Source of the DNA: Cryptomeria japonica | Taxonomy: Eukaryota; Streptophyta; Pinopsida; Cupressales; Cupressaceae | Length of the DNA: 64,000 nt | Direction: 5' to 3' | Assembly: GCF_030272615.1 (NCBI RefSeq) | Contig: NC_081413.1 | Span: 716,679,867-716,743,866, forward strand | Shown: in pieces, positions 1 through 10,960 of the stretch | Position numbering within the stretch: position 1 is the first letter of the stretch | Layout of the letters: each line of letters opens with the position of its first letter | The notes under the pieces: model-generated | What the model was told of the DNA's origin: nothing | The model's input: the letters and a program-made list of their open reading frames with translations, nothing else | Database searches by the model: none | Translations under genes and position numbers: made by a program

Positions 1-350
1 GTCTTTTGTGACAAGTTTTTGAGGATTTTTGTGCAGACACTCATTCCTGACTCAAAGCGATTTTCCACTGAGAGAGATTTCCAATGTTTTGAGTCCGGAT
101 ATTCATCCATACTGAGATCGTTTTTCCACCAGAGGGGTATTTTGTGTGAATGACAAAGTTTTAAGCGGAATTTTCATTCTAGACCTAGATCGATTTTCCC
201 CTAGACCTCATTTTGTGCACATTTGATGGATTTCGTTAGGGAATTTTATCCCTACTGGGATCGATTTTCCCTTGGAGGGGATATTTTGATGATTTTAAAT
301 GATTTTAATAGGATTTTTCAATCCCTACTTAGATCGATTTTCCCCAATTG
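1..350. repeat. Imperfect tandem repeat, ~70-bp period
   Basis: The core 'agatcgattttcccc' recurs with drift near positions 55, 115, 187, 258 and 331, giving steps of about 60-73 bp. Between the cores are T-rich spacers such as 'gattttaa' and 'cattttgtg'. About five units are visible and the first is cut by the window edge. No reading frame runs through it. It resembles the short-core/variable-spacer arrays seen elsewhere in this window and may be the leader array of the element that carries orphan frame A. Confidence 0.6.
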
Positions 351-1256
351 GCCATTTTTGGATTTAAATTGAAATTTTTTAATAAATGAGCCCCATTTAA
401 TTGCTTTTTTAATGAAAAGCAACGATTATTTAAAAAATAAAAGCAATGAATGATTTGCAATGAGCATTTAATGTTTTCAACCTTCTAGAAGCAAATCAGT
501 TTTTACCAGGCAAGTATTTTATCCCACATTGCTTGTGTGGTGAGAATTGATGATGAAAGTAAGTTCAAATACAGAGAGATCCAACATTATTTTATTATTG
601 AGTTTGCCAAGTATATTTAGGCAAGGGCGATTTTTTCTATAGTTGGCGATTTTGGAAGAAGTGTTCAAGTGAAGTGATTGATTGAAGACTATTCTTGCTG
701 CCATTTTTTCCTCATTGCCATTTATTTTTCCAGCTTGGCGACTTTTGGGTGGCTGCCATTGATGACTTTGTGCCATGATTTTTGGAGAGGTGGCGCCATT
801 TTTGTGAGGTAGCGATTTTGCTAGGGAGGGCACTTTTTGTGTTTGGGGTTTCCATTTCCAACTTAGGTGATTTTCCTTGATGCCACCATCCTTGCTTGCT
901 GTTCTCAGACTTATTTTGTTAGATCGGAGTATATTTTGAAGACATTTTTAGACTTGTGTGTTTGGCGCCATAATTGGAAAATTTCGATTTTGGTTTTGCA
1001 AGTGTTTTGGTGCCCTTTTGTTGGATTCCCTTCACGCTTGGTGGCTGCCATTGTTCCCTACCTGCTGTGATTACTTCAGATCTGAGTCTTGACGCCATTG
1101 TTATAGGTGGTGTGACTTCCATTGATGGCTGATCATCGAATTTTAGACTTATACTTTGTTGCCCAGCCAACCACAACTTCAGCGATTTACATTTGGAGAC
1201 ATTCCAGAGGCATTTTGGGATCATTCTCAGACCATTTGAGGGCTGTCACAGGTGCG
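351..1256. other. AT-rich noncoding leader region
   Basis: No convincing gene is seen. The stretch is T-rich and repeats words such as 'ttggcgattttgg' and 'gtggctgccatt' between about 620 and 1110. By position it would be the leader between the array at 1-350 and orphan frame A, like 10961-11788 in front of copy B. Confidence 0.4.
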
Positions 1257-2868
1257 ATGTCGAAGTCCGGACTTAAGGAAATGAGAGAACAACAAAAGAT
1301 TCTCGAGATTGGATTCTATCTTGAATCCAAGATGTCATCTAGATGGAAGGAGATTACGAACACGGACATGCATTTCTTGAACCTGAACCAGTTGTGACAG
1401 TGGATGTTCGGAGTTGGAAGCCAGATTCCTTCCCCAGCGTATGTGAACATTATGAAGAGTGGCATTTTTCAAGCCGCTAGATTTCCATAGTCCATACAGT
1501 GCAGTGAGCTTATCCTGGAGTGTGCACGATGTTATCATCCTCGCTCCCGAATGATCCCCTACTGTCCTTTTGGAGGTTAGTTTGGGAAATGAGGTATACA
1601 ATTTGGCCTGGAGCAATCCTGATGATGACGATGATGTTATCTCGACAGTGAGAGGGCTTGATCGAGAGATGTGTCTCGATGATGGTATGGAGATGTTCGC
1701 TATTCCTGATTGGCTGATCAAGAGTATGGAAAAAGAGTAAGAAAATGATAGAGGTACAGCCTATTGACAACATTGATGACTACTTAGCTAGGAGCAATAA
1801 GGAGATAGAGCCTAGGAGGGCTGAGATCTTGTCACACATAGCTAAAGATGAGACAGGAATGCGGATTGTGCAGGTGGTTATTCCTATTGGAGGTGTGATG
1901 ACAAACATTGCTACTCCTATGGATTTCCAGATTACTTCAGTTGCCCTTGGCCGTACTACAAGAGAGCCAGAATTTCAGGAGGTTGGTGATAATCTTAGGG
2001 CGATCAGTGCGAGATTGGATAGAGAGATTGAAGAGAAGGAGAAGTACAGAGAAGAGTACATTACAGGATTAAGGCGTGAGAATCCCACCCTTATTTTCCC
2101 TATTGTAGTTGATCATGGACTACATTCACACTATGAGGCAGCGAGAGATACACTCTTGGAGGTGGAGTAATGGATTGAAAGTGCAAGAAAACAGGTAGAT
2201 GATTTCCTCACTTAGTTTGTCCAGGCATATGATAGGACAACGAGGCTCATATTTAGAGTGCAGTATTTGGAGGGAGTTTGGGAAGAATTCCGACCTATCC
2301 AGGAGAGGACTATTCCACACCTCAGAGCTTTGAAGAAGATTCTCAAGTCCACATTGATCAGGGAGAATATCGTGCACAATGGAGACAAATACGATTTCCA
2401 TGGCTGGTATTGTTGGTTAGCCATGAAGAAATCAACTTATGAGAACGCCTAGCTGAGTTGTACAGAGATGGAAGGATCAATTTTAGATATTCAGTCGAAG
2501 ATCCTTGTCTCAATTGAAGAGTTATTGGGTGTTGATGTTAGTGATGCTAGTGGTTTACACTTGGCCGAATTAAGAGACAAGATGAAGCTTATGTATTTTT
2601 GTCAGTTGGTCTTTTGAAGAAGAGTCAAATGGACGATTTGGTCTCTTTGTTGATTCATGTTCATAGTTCCCAGAAGCTCATGCCAGATTGGGAAAACACT
2701 TTGGATGCTTGCTCGGATGCTGTGGACGTGATTGATTTACAACAGGATACCTTACCTAGCATTTCCATTGAGGAGTTAGATTCTGTATTGGCTAGATTCT
2801 TGGAGTATGCTAGGAGAGAGAGAGATGCAGGGAGGAATCTTCTAGAAGATTCCCTATTTGATGACTAG
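1257..2868 (+). pseudogene. Orphan ORF family, copy A (decayed, internally deleted)
   Basis: The protein family is not recognised. Copy A reads in pieces: an N-terminal part (about 1257-1500), a short acidic piece containing IPDWLIKSMEKE (about 1690-1740), then a helical, Glu/Lys-rich C-terminal part (1745-2868). Every piece has a counterpart in copy B (11789-15012): WKEITNTD with WKNVTDTN, IPDWLIK with ILDWLKE, and YDFHGWYCWLAMKKS with YDFNAWHWALVARSE. Compared with B, the central 1.3 kb or so is missing. In-frame stops at about 2168 (TAA), 2214 (TAG) and 2450 (TAG) and several frame changes show it is dead. The terminal stop lies 137 nt upstream of a TATA box in the element tail that follows, the same spacing as in copy B. 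No RT, integrase or zinc-knuckle motif is present. Homology to B is seen directly; function is unknown. Confidence 0.65.
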
Positions 2869-3150
2869 GTATCTTTTTATTGGGCCATATGTTGGTGGCA
2901 CCATTTTTGATGTAAAACCCTAATTAGGACAATTCTAGGGTTTTGGTTGCATGATCTTGGCCCTTGATTTAGTTTTAATCTTGGCCATCCATTTTGTATG
3001 AGACTATATATACCTCATTGTCTCTCATTTGTAAGAGAGTTTTTGTAGAATTGTTGGTATATGCTGCAGCTATTTGAATCTAAATCATTGTTCAATTTGT
3101 TGGTGATTTTTCTCTTCAAATGTTGTTTTGCATTCATGGTTCTCAATTCC

Positions 3151-3285
3151 TGTTGAGACATGGACCAGCTAAGACTCGAACCTAGGACCTTCCATACGTT
3201 GCTGGAGTGCTCTACCATTGAGCTACTGGCCTCTCTTGGACCAGTCCATTGTTGGTCCGGGTGTGGCTTATTTCCAACACCAACA
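3151..3285 (-). repeat. 135-bp 3' LTR of the TRIM
   Basis: It starts TGTTGAGACATGG and ends CACCAACA. Its partner at 8646-8780 differs at 11 of 135 positions, so the insertion is not recent. The sense (minus) strand contains a tRNA-like cloverleaf covering about half the LTR. It is followed on the internal side by the C7 run at 3285-3291 (minus: AAGGGGGGG), which is the polypurine tract. Confidence 0.85.
3162..3232 (-). other. tRNA-like sequence inside LTR (left copy)
   Basis: Seventy-one nt on the minus strand fold like a tRNA. The acceptor arms are AGGCCAG/CTGGTCC (one mismatch, one G-U). The D-arm is GCTC...GAGC around AATGGTA, which matches an A-box (TAGCTCAATGGTAGAGC). The T-arm is CTAGG-TTCGAGT-CTTAG with a B-box (GGTTCGAGTC). 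The anticodon stem has four pairs and an 8-nt loop (GCAACGTA) that lacks the usual T33, so no anticodon can be assigned. It is on the sense strand of the element. It could act as an internal Pol III promoter; that is inference. Confidence 0.65.
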
Positions 3286-3349
3286 CCCCCCCTTAAGCCA
3301 CACCTCTCGTGTGCTTGGGGCTCCTAGCCTGGACCTGGCTCTGATACCA
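3286..3349 (-). other. TRIM internal segment with PBS and polypurine tract
   Basis: On the minus strand the sequence begins TGGTATCAGAGC (3349-3338), the standard plant primer-binding site complementary to initiator tRNA-Met. After about 40 nt it ends in a G7 run against the 135-bp LTR. LTR, PBS, short spacer, polypurine tract and LTR are the full inventory of a miniature LTR element. The LTR directly upstream of this PBS is not the 135-bp one but the 740-bp Copia LTR. Confidence 0.75.
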
Positions 3350-4089
3350 TGTTAAGAAATCAAATTTATATCAGACTGATGCAATTCGTTCAATGTGCAG
3401 ATTTTCCTTTAAATTCAGAGTATTCAGAATTTAATCCTTCCAAAATATGAATGTCAACAATGATAATGTATCAAGGGCAGTGCAGGGGTTTTCTTCAAGT
3501 TTGAAATTCGTCGATCAAGGGAGAGAGAGCATTTATTGATTTCTATATCATTCTCTCTTGAAATCGGCGAATATATATATATGTGTTTAGTGGGACATGT
3601 TATGAGGGGACATGTTTCCACAATGTGGAGGCATGTCCACTCATAACGTGTCCCTTACATACCAAGGGAATCGAACTTTATTTATGTTAGTTAACTTAAC
3701 TCTTAACCAATTAAAGTTGCCGATCTGTGCAAAAGACATTATCAAGTTTGATTTATCAAATACGAACATATAAGTTCGATCTAATGAATACAATCATGTA
3801 AACTTTGATCTTGTTATATACAATGATGCCTTAATGATCATTACACGATACAAGGCAAGAGAAGAATAGAATCTGATCACACACAGATTAATGTAGAGTT
3901 TCGGTCAGACATAAGGATGACGGCTTGCAAAGTATTCGAAGTGATTATTCTTATAAACACAAGGAAGGAGTATGTGTGTATGTATGTTAGTCCACATAGT
4001 GGATTGACATACATACATACATGCTTATATATGTCCAATCAATATTAATGGTCACCCTTATATTTGACCGAAGCTACTATGCATCAACA
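3350..4089 (-). repeat. 740-bp LTR of the inserted Copia element
   Basis: On the minus strand it starts TGTTGATGC at 4089 and ends CTTAACA at 3350. It is preceded by the purine tract AAGAGGGAG (4098-4090) and followed directly by TGGTATCAGAGC. A TA-rich promoter-like stretch lies at about 3570-3585. No second copy of this LTR exists in the window; the 5' end of the same Copia abuts a 135-bp TRIM LTR instead. Confidence 0.75.
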
Positions 4090-4621
4090 CTCCCTCTTAG
4101 CTAGGGAAGATAATCAAGTATGAAGATATCACCCAACTCGTGATATTGGAGGATGGTTTAAGAACATCAAGTCACATGACATTCTTCACATAAACATCCA
4201 GGTTATGGTATGTGCATTGACATCACGTCTCATGATGTCTACCATAACAAGTCATGGCATTTCCATAGATATTACGTCACATAATACACACCATGATCAT
4301 CTCATAAGGAGCATAATGATATTCAACTGATACCAAGTCTCATGATATCTATCAATAAGCCCAAGAGTTATTGACTATCATGACATGTCCATGAATATCA
4401 AGTCACATGATATTTGTCATGATAGTGAACCAATCATTGTAAAGTCGTCACCTTACAATGTTGGATGCAAGTGTTCATTATTTGAAAGATCGTCACCTTT
4501 CAATAATGTACATAGGGTAGGCCCATAAGTCATAGAGTCACACATATGACAAAAGAGTTTACAAATTAAACATCTTTATTTATATTAATACAAATAGAAA
4601 TTTAGAGATAATCTCAATAAC
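4090..4621 (-). other. Copia 3' noncoding region with short repeats and PPT
   Basis: No ORF is present. The purine tract on the minus strand sits at 4090-4099 against the LTR. Between about 4150 and 4440 the words 'aagtcacatgata' and 'catgatatctatcat' recur every 45-60 nt in varied form. Such repeats upstream of the polypurine tract are not needed for the element's known functions. Confidence 0.5.
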
Positions 4622-7600
4622 TTACATTTCAACCATACCAAGTTTCTTCCTGAAGTGTTCAACTTTCACTCTGGGGAGCGGCTTGGTAAGAATGTCTGCT
4701 GTTTGATCACTTGTATTAATATACTCCAATTGGATCACATTCCTTTCTACCATGTCTCTCACATAGTGGTAAGGAATCTCTATATGCTTTGATCTATCAT
4801 GAAATACTAGATTTATAGACAGTTTGATGCAGCTTTGATTGTCACAATGGATGATAGTAGGCTTCAGAGGCTCTCCAAATAATCCCACAAGTAGTTTTCG
4901 GAGCCATACTGCTTCTCTTGCTCCCAAAGATGCTGCAATGTATTCAGCCTCTATGGAGCTTTGAGCTACTGAAGACTGTTTTCTGCATATCCAAGAAATC
5001 ATATCTGATCCCAAACTGAAGCAACACCTTGATGTGCTTTTTCGATCAGTCACACTTCCAGCCCAATCAGAATCAGAGTAACCATGTAGATTTAGATCAA
5101 CATCTTTATATTTGAGTCCATGTCCAATAGTACCTTAAAGGTTCTCAATATATGCTTAGCAACAACAAGATGTATCTCTCGAGGTTCACACATAAATTGG
5201 CTTAAGGCATTCACTGCATAGCAAATATCCAGTCGAGTGTTAACCAGGTACATCAGTGATCCAATTTTTTGTCTGTAAAGAGTAGGGCTTGCAAGTGTGG
5301 ATTCTGCTGCTGCTTCTTTTAGTTTATGTAGGTTGGTTTCCATGGGTGTCGACATTGGTTTGCAGTTCCACATTTCAAATCTTTTCAGAATATCAATGGT
5401 GTATTTCCCTTGATTTAGAAAAATACCATCTGGTTTCTGCCAAACTTCCAATCCAAGGAAGTAGTGTAGACTGCCCAAGTCTTTCATATCAAATTCTGAT
5501 GCTAGGTCCTTACATTGAACAATGAGGTGATCTTCTCCTGTAATTAGCAGATCATCAACATATAGAATAAGTATCAACAAATCACCATTAATTACTTTGA
5601 AGTAAAGATTTGGATCTGCATCATTCTTGGAGAATCCTAGACCCAACAAATAGTTGTCGATCCTCTCATACCAAGCTCGGGGAGCCTGTTTAAGTCCATA
5701 TAAAGCTTTCTTCAGTTTGCACACATGTGAAGCTGCATTATGAATCACGAAACCTTCAGGTTGTTCTAGATAGACTTCTTCCTCAATAGTCCCATTTAAG
5801 AATGCTGTTTTCACATCCATCTGATGGATCTTCCATCCTTTAGCAGCTGCAATAGCTATGACTACTCTAATGGAGGTATACCGGGCAACATGTGCAAATG
5901 TCTCTTCATAATCAATACCTTCCTTCTGTGAGAATCCTCTGGCGACAAAACGTGCTTTATGTTTCTCTATACTGCCATCTGCAACCTGTTTAATTTTGAA
6001 AAGCCACTTGGACGAGACAACAAATTTCTCTTTTGGTCTCGGAACTATGTCCCAAACATCATTCTTTAGAATGGATTGGTACTCTTCTATCATAGCATCC
6101 TTCCAAACTTGATGCTTGAGGGCTTCTGCAACACCAGCAGGTTCAGAATTAACGATTTCACTCATTAATGCATCATATGTTAATTTGCGAGGTCTTTTGC
6201 TCTCTTTGAATGTTCCTTTGGGTGTTGCATGGATTTCTACTTCTTGTATCATCTTTCTAGCCCAAAGTGGTCTCTTGTGATTATTTTCTGGTTCCTCTTC
6301 TTGAGTCTGTAGAGGAATCTGACTTTCATTTGTAGTTTCATCTGGTTACTCCCTCTGAAACTCAGGAGCAAGATCTTCTTCCATACCTTTGTGTGAATCT
6401 GGTATTTCTATCTTATCTGATCTCTTGGCCTTCTTAAAGGCAATGTCTTCTTCAAAAATGACATCTTTACTTAGTTCAATTTGTCTCTATCCAGGTATGT
6501 ATATTCTGTAAGCTTTTGAAGTTTCACTATAGCCTACAAATATTCCTTTTCTCCGAGAAGGTTATAGTTTCAATCCCATCTCTATGGCACATGAATGTAA
6601 ACTGGGCACCCGAATATTCTTAAGTGATTGATATTTGGTTTTACACTAGTAAAGGCTTTTTCAGGAGTTTTATTTTCCAAGTGAGACTGAGGACATCTAT
6701 TTTGAATGTATACAGCTGTATTAGAAGTTTCAGCCCAGAATGAGGTTTCTAGGTTTTGATCATGAAGCATTGCTCTAGCTGCCTCTACTATAGTTTTGTT
6801 TTTCCTCTCAGCAACTCCATTTTGTTAAGGATTATAGGGTACAGTGAACTCCCTCTTAATCCTTGCATTTACACAAAACTCTTTAAAGATTTCAGAAGTA
6901 TATTCTTTCCCATTGTTTGTTCCAAGTATTTTAATTTTCTTCTGGGAAGAATTTTCTGTGAGAGCTTTGAATTCCTTAAACCTTTTAAGGATCTCTTCTG
7001 ATTCTTTGCACTTGAGAAAGTATATCCAGGTCTTCCTGGAGAAGTCATCAATGAAAATTACATAATACAGAAATCCTCCTATGGAGGGTACAAACATGGG
7101 TCCACATAGGTCAGAGTGGACTAATTCTAACACAACTTTAGTTCTACTCAAACTATTAGGAAAAGTACCCTTAGTATTTTTCCCCAAGGCACACCCTTTA
7201 CATGCCCCATTGTGAGTTTGATTTAGTTTAGGTAGTCCAGTTACAAATTTATCCATAAAAGTTAGGGCACGAAAGTGAATATGGCCTAACCTTCGATGCT
7301 AGATCTCATTTGAGTCAGAAGTCTCATGAATGAGGGCTTGATTTGACTCAGTGCAAAGTTTGTAAAGGTGTCCTTGTCTTATGCCTATAGTTTGGGGCTT
7401 CTTTATGGTTGAGTTCTTCAGCCATGCTAGGACTTTACCCTCCCTAAATGTAACTCTGTATCTGTTATCTTCAAGAGCTGATATAGATATTAAATTTCTC
7501 TTAATTTCTGGCACATATAGTACTCCAGTGAGTTGAATAGAGATCTCGGATTTCAATTTGATGGTGCAGAATCATCCCCAATTGTATCCTCTTCATCATA

Positions 7601-8551
7601 TTCTTTTGCCATAGTTTCTAAGTGATCTTGGTATCCTGTAATGTGTCTTGATGATCCACTTTCGATTACCCATGTGCTAAGTTTGTTTGAGACTTGGCTG
7701 GATAATGCTGAGTAGAAAGCAAATTTTTTAGAATCATGCTCTATATTTGTCTTTCCGATTTTTGCAAATGAGGCTTGTTGTTTTGTTTTGTCAGGACACT
7801 TGACCGCATAGTGTCCATATTGATCACACCTAAAACATTGAACTTGCGACAGGTCCTTTCTCTGCTTGGATGAACTTTTTCCATGAGAATTTCTCTTCCT
7901 TTTGAAGTTCTTCTTCTTACCTTTCTTATGAGAATTTGTGTTAAGGACATGAATATCCTCATCTATAGGTTTCTGCTTCCCTTTTGTTATTTGTCTTGAC
8001 TCTTCTTGTAGACAATCAGATCTTAATCGATCAAATTTAGGAAGCTTCGATCTTGCGCTTATTCCTTGGACAAATGATTCCCATGATTTTGGAAGACCGC
8101 CTAAGGTTATGAGTGTTAATTCCTTGCTATCAATTTCATATCCAACTGTTGATAGTTGGTCCCTTAGTTCGGTGATTCTCATGAAATATGCATTGACAGA
8201 TTCTCCCTTATTCATGGTTATATTATTAATTTGCCTCTTTAGGGCAAGGGTTCTGCTTGTATTATTTATTTCAAATGCACTCTCAAGAGATTTGAACATA
8301 AGGTATGCAGTTTCATGTTTTGCTAATATAGGTACAATATGATCCTTGACTGCATCCACTATAAGTTTCATGGCTTTCTCATTGCTTTAAATCCATTGAG
8401 TTTTCTCAAGTTCATTTTCAGGTTCGGTTGTCTTTTCTTTTACGAAGGAGTCTAATTTATTGTCCTTTAGAAGTATCATAATTTTGAGCTTCCAAGATAT
8501 GAAGTTGTTGGCTCCTTCGAGTCGATCTTCAAATCTGATCATGTTTGACAT
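4622..8551 (-). pseudogene. Copia gag-pol polyprotein, decayed
   Basis: It reads on the minus strand from an ATG at 8551 (MSNMIRFEDRLEGANN), close behind the PBS at 8634-8645. Parts in order: Gag with the zinc knuckle CFRCDQYGHYAVKC (about 7800-7840); protease WVIESGSSRHITG (about 7640-7675), whose catalytic Asp is Glu; integrase (7256-6582) with HSDLCGP but LGTNNGKEY where family members have an Asp; reverse transcriptase (6252-5092) with YVDDLLITG; RNase H (5053-4622) with DRKSTS and EAEYIAA. An in-frame stop lies near 8385, frames change near 7555, 6580-6250 and 5090, and so no full product is possible. The order protease-integrase-RT-RNase H is that of Ty1/Copia. The lineage within Copia was not settled. 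Confidence 0.9.
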
Positions 8552-8633
8552 TGTGAAGAATGAAATGTGATTGCAATACTTAATAGATGACAGTTTGATG
8601 TCTCAAATTTAATTTGGATCTCCTTTTACCAGG

Positions 8634-8645
8634 GCTCTGATACCA
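8634..8645 (-). other. Primer-binding site (initiator tRNA-Met type)
   Basis: TGGTATCAGAGC on the minus strand directly follows the 135-bp 5' LTR. It is identical to the PBS at 3338-3349. The flanking identity (GGCTCTGATACCATGTT on the plus strand, 8633-8649 and 3337-3353) marks the junctions of the chimera. Confidence 0.85.
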
Positions 8646-8780
8646 TGTTGAGACATGGACCAGCTAGGACTCGAACTGAGGACCATCCATACGCTGCTGG
8701 AGTGCTCTACCACTGAGCTACTGGCCCCTCTTGGACCAGTCTATCGTCGGTCTGGGTGTGGCTTATTTCCAACACCAACA
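8646..8780 (-). repeat. 135-bp 5' LTR of the TRIM
   Basis: This is the partner of 3151-3285 with the same TGTTGAGAC...CCAACA ends, followed by the ATTCC target duplication at 8781-8785. It acts as the 5' LTR of the chimera because the Copia PBS and gag lie directly inside it. Confidence 0.85.
8657..8727 (-). other. tRNA-like sequence inside LTR (right copy)
   Basis: Seventy-one nt on the minus strand. The 7-bp acceptor GGGCCAG/CTGGTCC is fully paired if G-U is allowed, the D-stem is GCTC/GAGC, and the box A is TAGCTCAGTGGTAG. The T-loop TTCGAGT is intact although its stem has two mismatches here. The anticodon loop is again 8 nt (GCAGCGTA). Size, arm spacing and both boxes are conserved between the two LTRs despite their 8% divergence. 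Confidence 0.65.
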
Positions 8781-9458
8781 ATTCCTCCAAGTTAGATTAG
8801 AATTTGTTTTTCATGTTTGTTAGATTGAGTGGAAGATTTGTTGAATATATTTGTGTGGAACCCCTTAATCCATACCACTAGCCTCTTGCTGTTGGTAAGT
8901 GTGGCTTGTGTGGTCAATTGGAAATTTGAGTAAGCTAACTTCAATTATTATGCATCCCTTGACAAGCGTTAACTTGGATGGTGTCAACGCTTGATGGTAA
9001 TAGTTTGAAAATTATACCTTAGATGATTGCACTAAGCTTGTGTCAATACCTGTTTGTGAGACCTTTCCTAGTTCGATTCCACTAAATTTGTTCATCATTT
9101 CCTACATTCCTAGGCTTAGAATAGATTTCCTGAAACCTATTCCTTTTGCCCTTTTTTTAATAAGTCTTGTTAAATTAAGTCGGGAGCTACATTGCTAAAT
9201 CCTAAGTTGTCAGCACACCTATTCCACATATTTCATGATCAAAAAAAGATAATTCGAACATTTGTGTAAGTCCCCAAGTGAACACAACAATTCACATCGA
9301 CCATTGAGTTACCCACTCGTCAAGACCTGAGATGTAGAAACCTTGGAATCATTTTAGTTGATCTTACCCTTAGCATCCGAGGTGATTTTGTTCAAGAGAG
9401 GGTAAATTACCTTGGTATTTAATTCTGAAATGTTATGTGCATAAAACACACATCAACA

Positions 9459-9500
9459 GGTCCCCATTTGCAACGGAGTGATGTGTGAATGCCTCACAGC
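9459..9500 (-). repeat. Unit-start hairpin fragment (degenerate copy)
   Basis: GGTCCCCATTTGCAACGGAG followed by 'tgatgtgtgaatgcctcacagc' is the inverted, mutated form of the unit start found at 17376 and 26092. Here the right arm is AACGGAG instead of AATGGGG, so the stem is broken. Only about 42 nt of this minus-strand unit remain to the left before the end of unit A, which suggests unit A inserted into it. Confidence 0.5.
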
Positions 9501-9501
9501 A

Positions 9502-10960
9502 GGTTGGAAGAGGTGGCACATATGGCAAAACTTTCTCCAAGTCCGCCCAAGAGGTAGCATGGCTTGATAACCTTGAAATCTGCCTAAGGCTTATATAGCA
9601 ATGACCAATCAACATCAAGGTCCGCCCTAATAATGGCCAAACAGCAGAAAACTCCACCCTGGAAAGGCTTCCATCAAACAAGAATGGCCACACAAGGTTA
9701 AAGTCCGCCCAAGCAGCATGAAGGGGAAATGGCAGATCAGCTGCCAAGCCTGCCTTGGTCAAGAAGGAATGGCTGATGAACATCCAAGCCCGCCTAGCAC
9801 AAGGTTTGGCATGACAAAATGGTTCCAAAGTCCGCCATGGCACGAGGCCCAAAGTCCGCCTAGCATGATGAAAGAGTGGCAAATCAATCTTCAAGTCCAC
9901 CATGCCTAAGGAGATGTCAAGTTCGCCTTGGCCAAACATCTACCAAGTCCGCAATATGCCTAAGGCAAGGTAAAGTCCACCCTAGGGAGAAAGATAGTCC
10001 AAGAACACTTAAAGTCTGCCCATGGCAAGGAAGCATTGAAGTCCGCTCAAAGGTTGGCACATAAGGTATAAAGTCCGCTAGGGAATTAAGATGAGATGGA
10101 ACATGAAGCACAAACTCAGACCTGCAGTTAGAAAGAATGGCAAAGGTGAAGCAAACTCCAACTTTCAGTTAAGAGTACTGTCCAAGCAATGTCAAAGTTT
10201 GATCTGCCTTCAAGTCCACTCAAGCCTATGGAGGTATAAAGTCTGCCTAGGTTAAGGGAGCTAAAAGCAATGTCTAAAGATTCACAAAGTCCACCCTCTA
10301 TGAAGGATGGCATATGAACTCGAAAGTCCGCCCAAGGTTGAGAAGGGCTAAAATACAATGTCCAAGGAAGCCTTCAAGATCTCCCAAGTTGGAAAGCACG
10401 AAGCAAGTATGAAGGGAGATGCCCAATGGAGTTCAAAGTCCGCCCTATGAAGAAGTTCCAACACAAGACAAAGTCCGCCTCGGAAAGAGTAAGCACATCC
10501 AAACATAATGACAAGTCTGCTCTGCCTAAAGTGATGTCCAAACAACCATTAAGTCCACCCAAGACATGAAGACTATGGCAAATACTATCTAAAGTCCACC
10601 CAAGACATGAAGACATGGCCAATAGAGGGGTAAAGTCCGCCCAAGGCTAGAAAGATGCTATGGCAAAACAAGTAAGAAGTCTGCCAAGAAGAAAAGCATG
10701 GAAGCAAGACAAGGTTTGGATGGCTAAACATCGTCAAAGTCCGCCTTAGCAAAACAATCCTACAAGTCCGCCTTGCTAAAGGAAAGAATGTCCACACACC
10801 TTCAGAGTCCGCCCCCCCCTTATGAAAGATGTCTAATCAACTATCAACTCCGCCCTAGAAAGAAGATGACTATACAAGAAGAAAGTTCACCTATGGCATT
10901 TGGCTTAGACATGAAGATGACCAACTTGCCATGGCGAAGAAAAGAAAATGGCTAGAGAAA
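9502..10960 (+). repeat. Array of 'aaagtccgcc' words with variable spacers
   Basis: The core 'aagtccgccc/t' and close variants (aagtccacc, aagtctgcc) occur about 30 times at irregular spacings of roughly 35-65 nt. They are separated by A/G-rich spacers with 'atggc' and 'aagg'. Spacers are not alignable to one another by eye. Apparent short ORFs on both strands are by-products of low stop density. The array lies upstream of orphan frame B in the same unit. Confidence 0.7.

Larger units (their letters stand above)
3151..8780 (-). mobile_element. TRIM-Copia chimeric retroelement
   Basis: The element is bounded by two 135-bp LTRs (3151-3285 and 8646-8780, 11 differences) that begin TGTTGAGAC and end CCAACA. 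The 5-bp duplication ATTCC lies on both sides (3146-3150, 8781-8785). Read on the minus strand the order is 135-bp LTR, PBS, gag-pol, polypurine tract, 740-bp LTR, a second PBS, about 50 nt, a second polypurine tract, 135-bp LTR. The outer LTRs with the short inner piece are those of a terminal-repeat-in-miniature element. The gag-pol with the 740-bp LTR is a Copia element with only one of its own LTRs. The junctions fall at a 17-bp identity that includes both primer-binding sites. Confidence 0.8.
2869..9458 (+). mobile_element. 3' tail of unit A (2869-3150 joined to 8781-9458)
   Basis: This is the downstream half of a long-terminal-type unit of the CATCAACA-ending family, split by the insertion at 3151-8780. 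The left piece has a telomere-type box (AAACCCTAATTAGG at 2914-2927), the phrase 'atcttggcc...gccatccattt', and a TATA box at about 3005 followed by 'cctcattgtctctcatttg'. The right piece has 'ccataccactagcctcttgctg', 'gattgcactaagcttgtgtcaa' and 'ttcaagagagggtaaa', and ends ...CATCAACA at 9458. The same phrases in the same order occur at 15013-15946, 19800-21713 and, inverted, 22197-23260. The upstream start of the unit is outside the window. Confidence 0.65.

Noticed and set aside
3162-3232. A working tRNA gene
   Set aside because: It lies wholly in an LTR, occurs in both LTRs, and has an 8-nt anticodon loop without T33, so a decoding tRNA is unlikely.
9433-10955. Many ORFs of 60-170 codons on both strands
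   Set aside because: They fall in the 'aaagtccgcc' word array, overlap on both strands, and share no sequence beyond the word itself.
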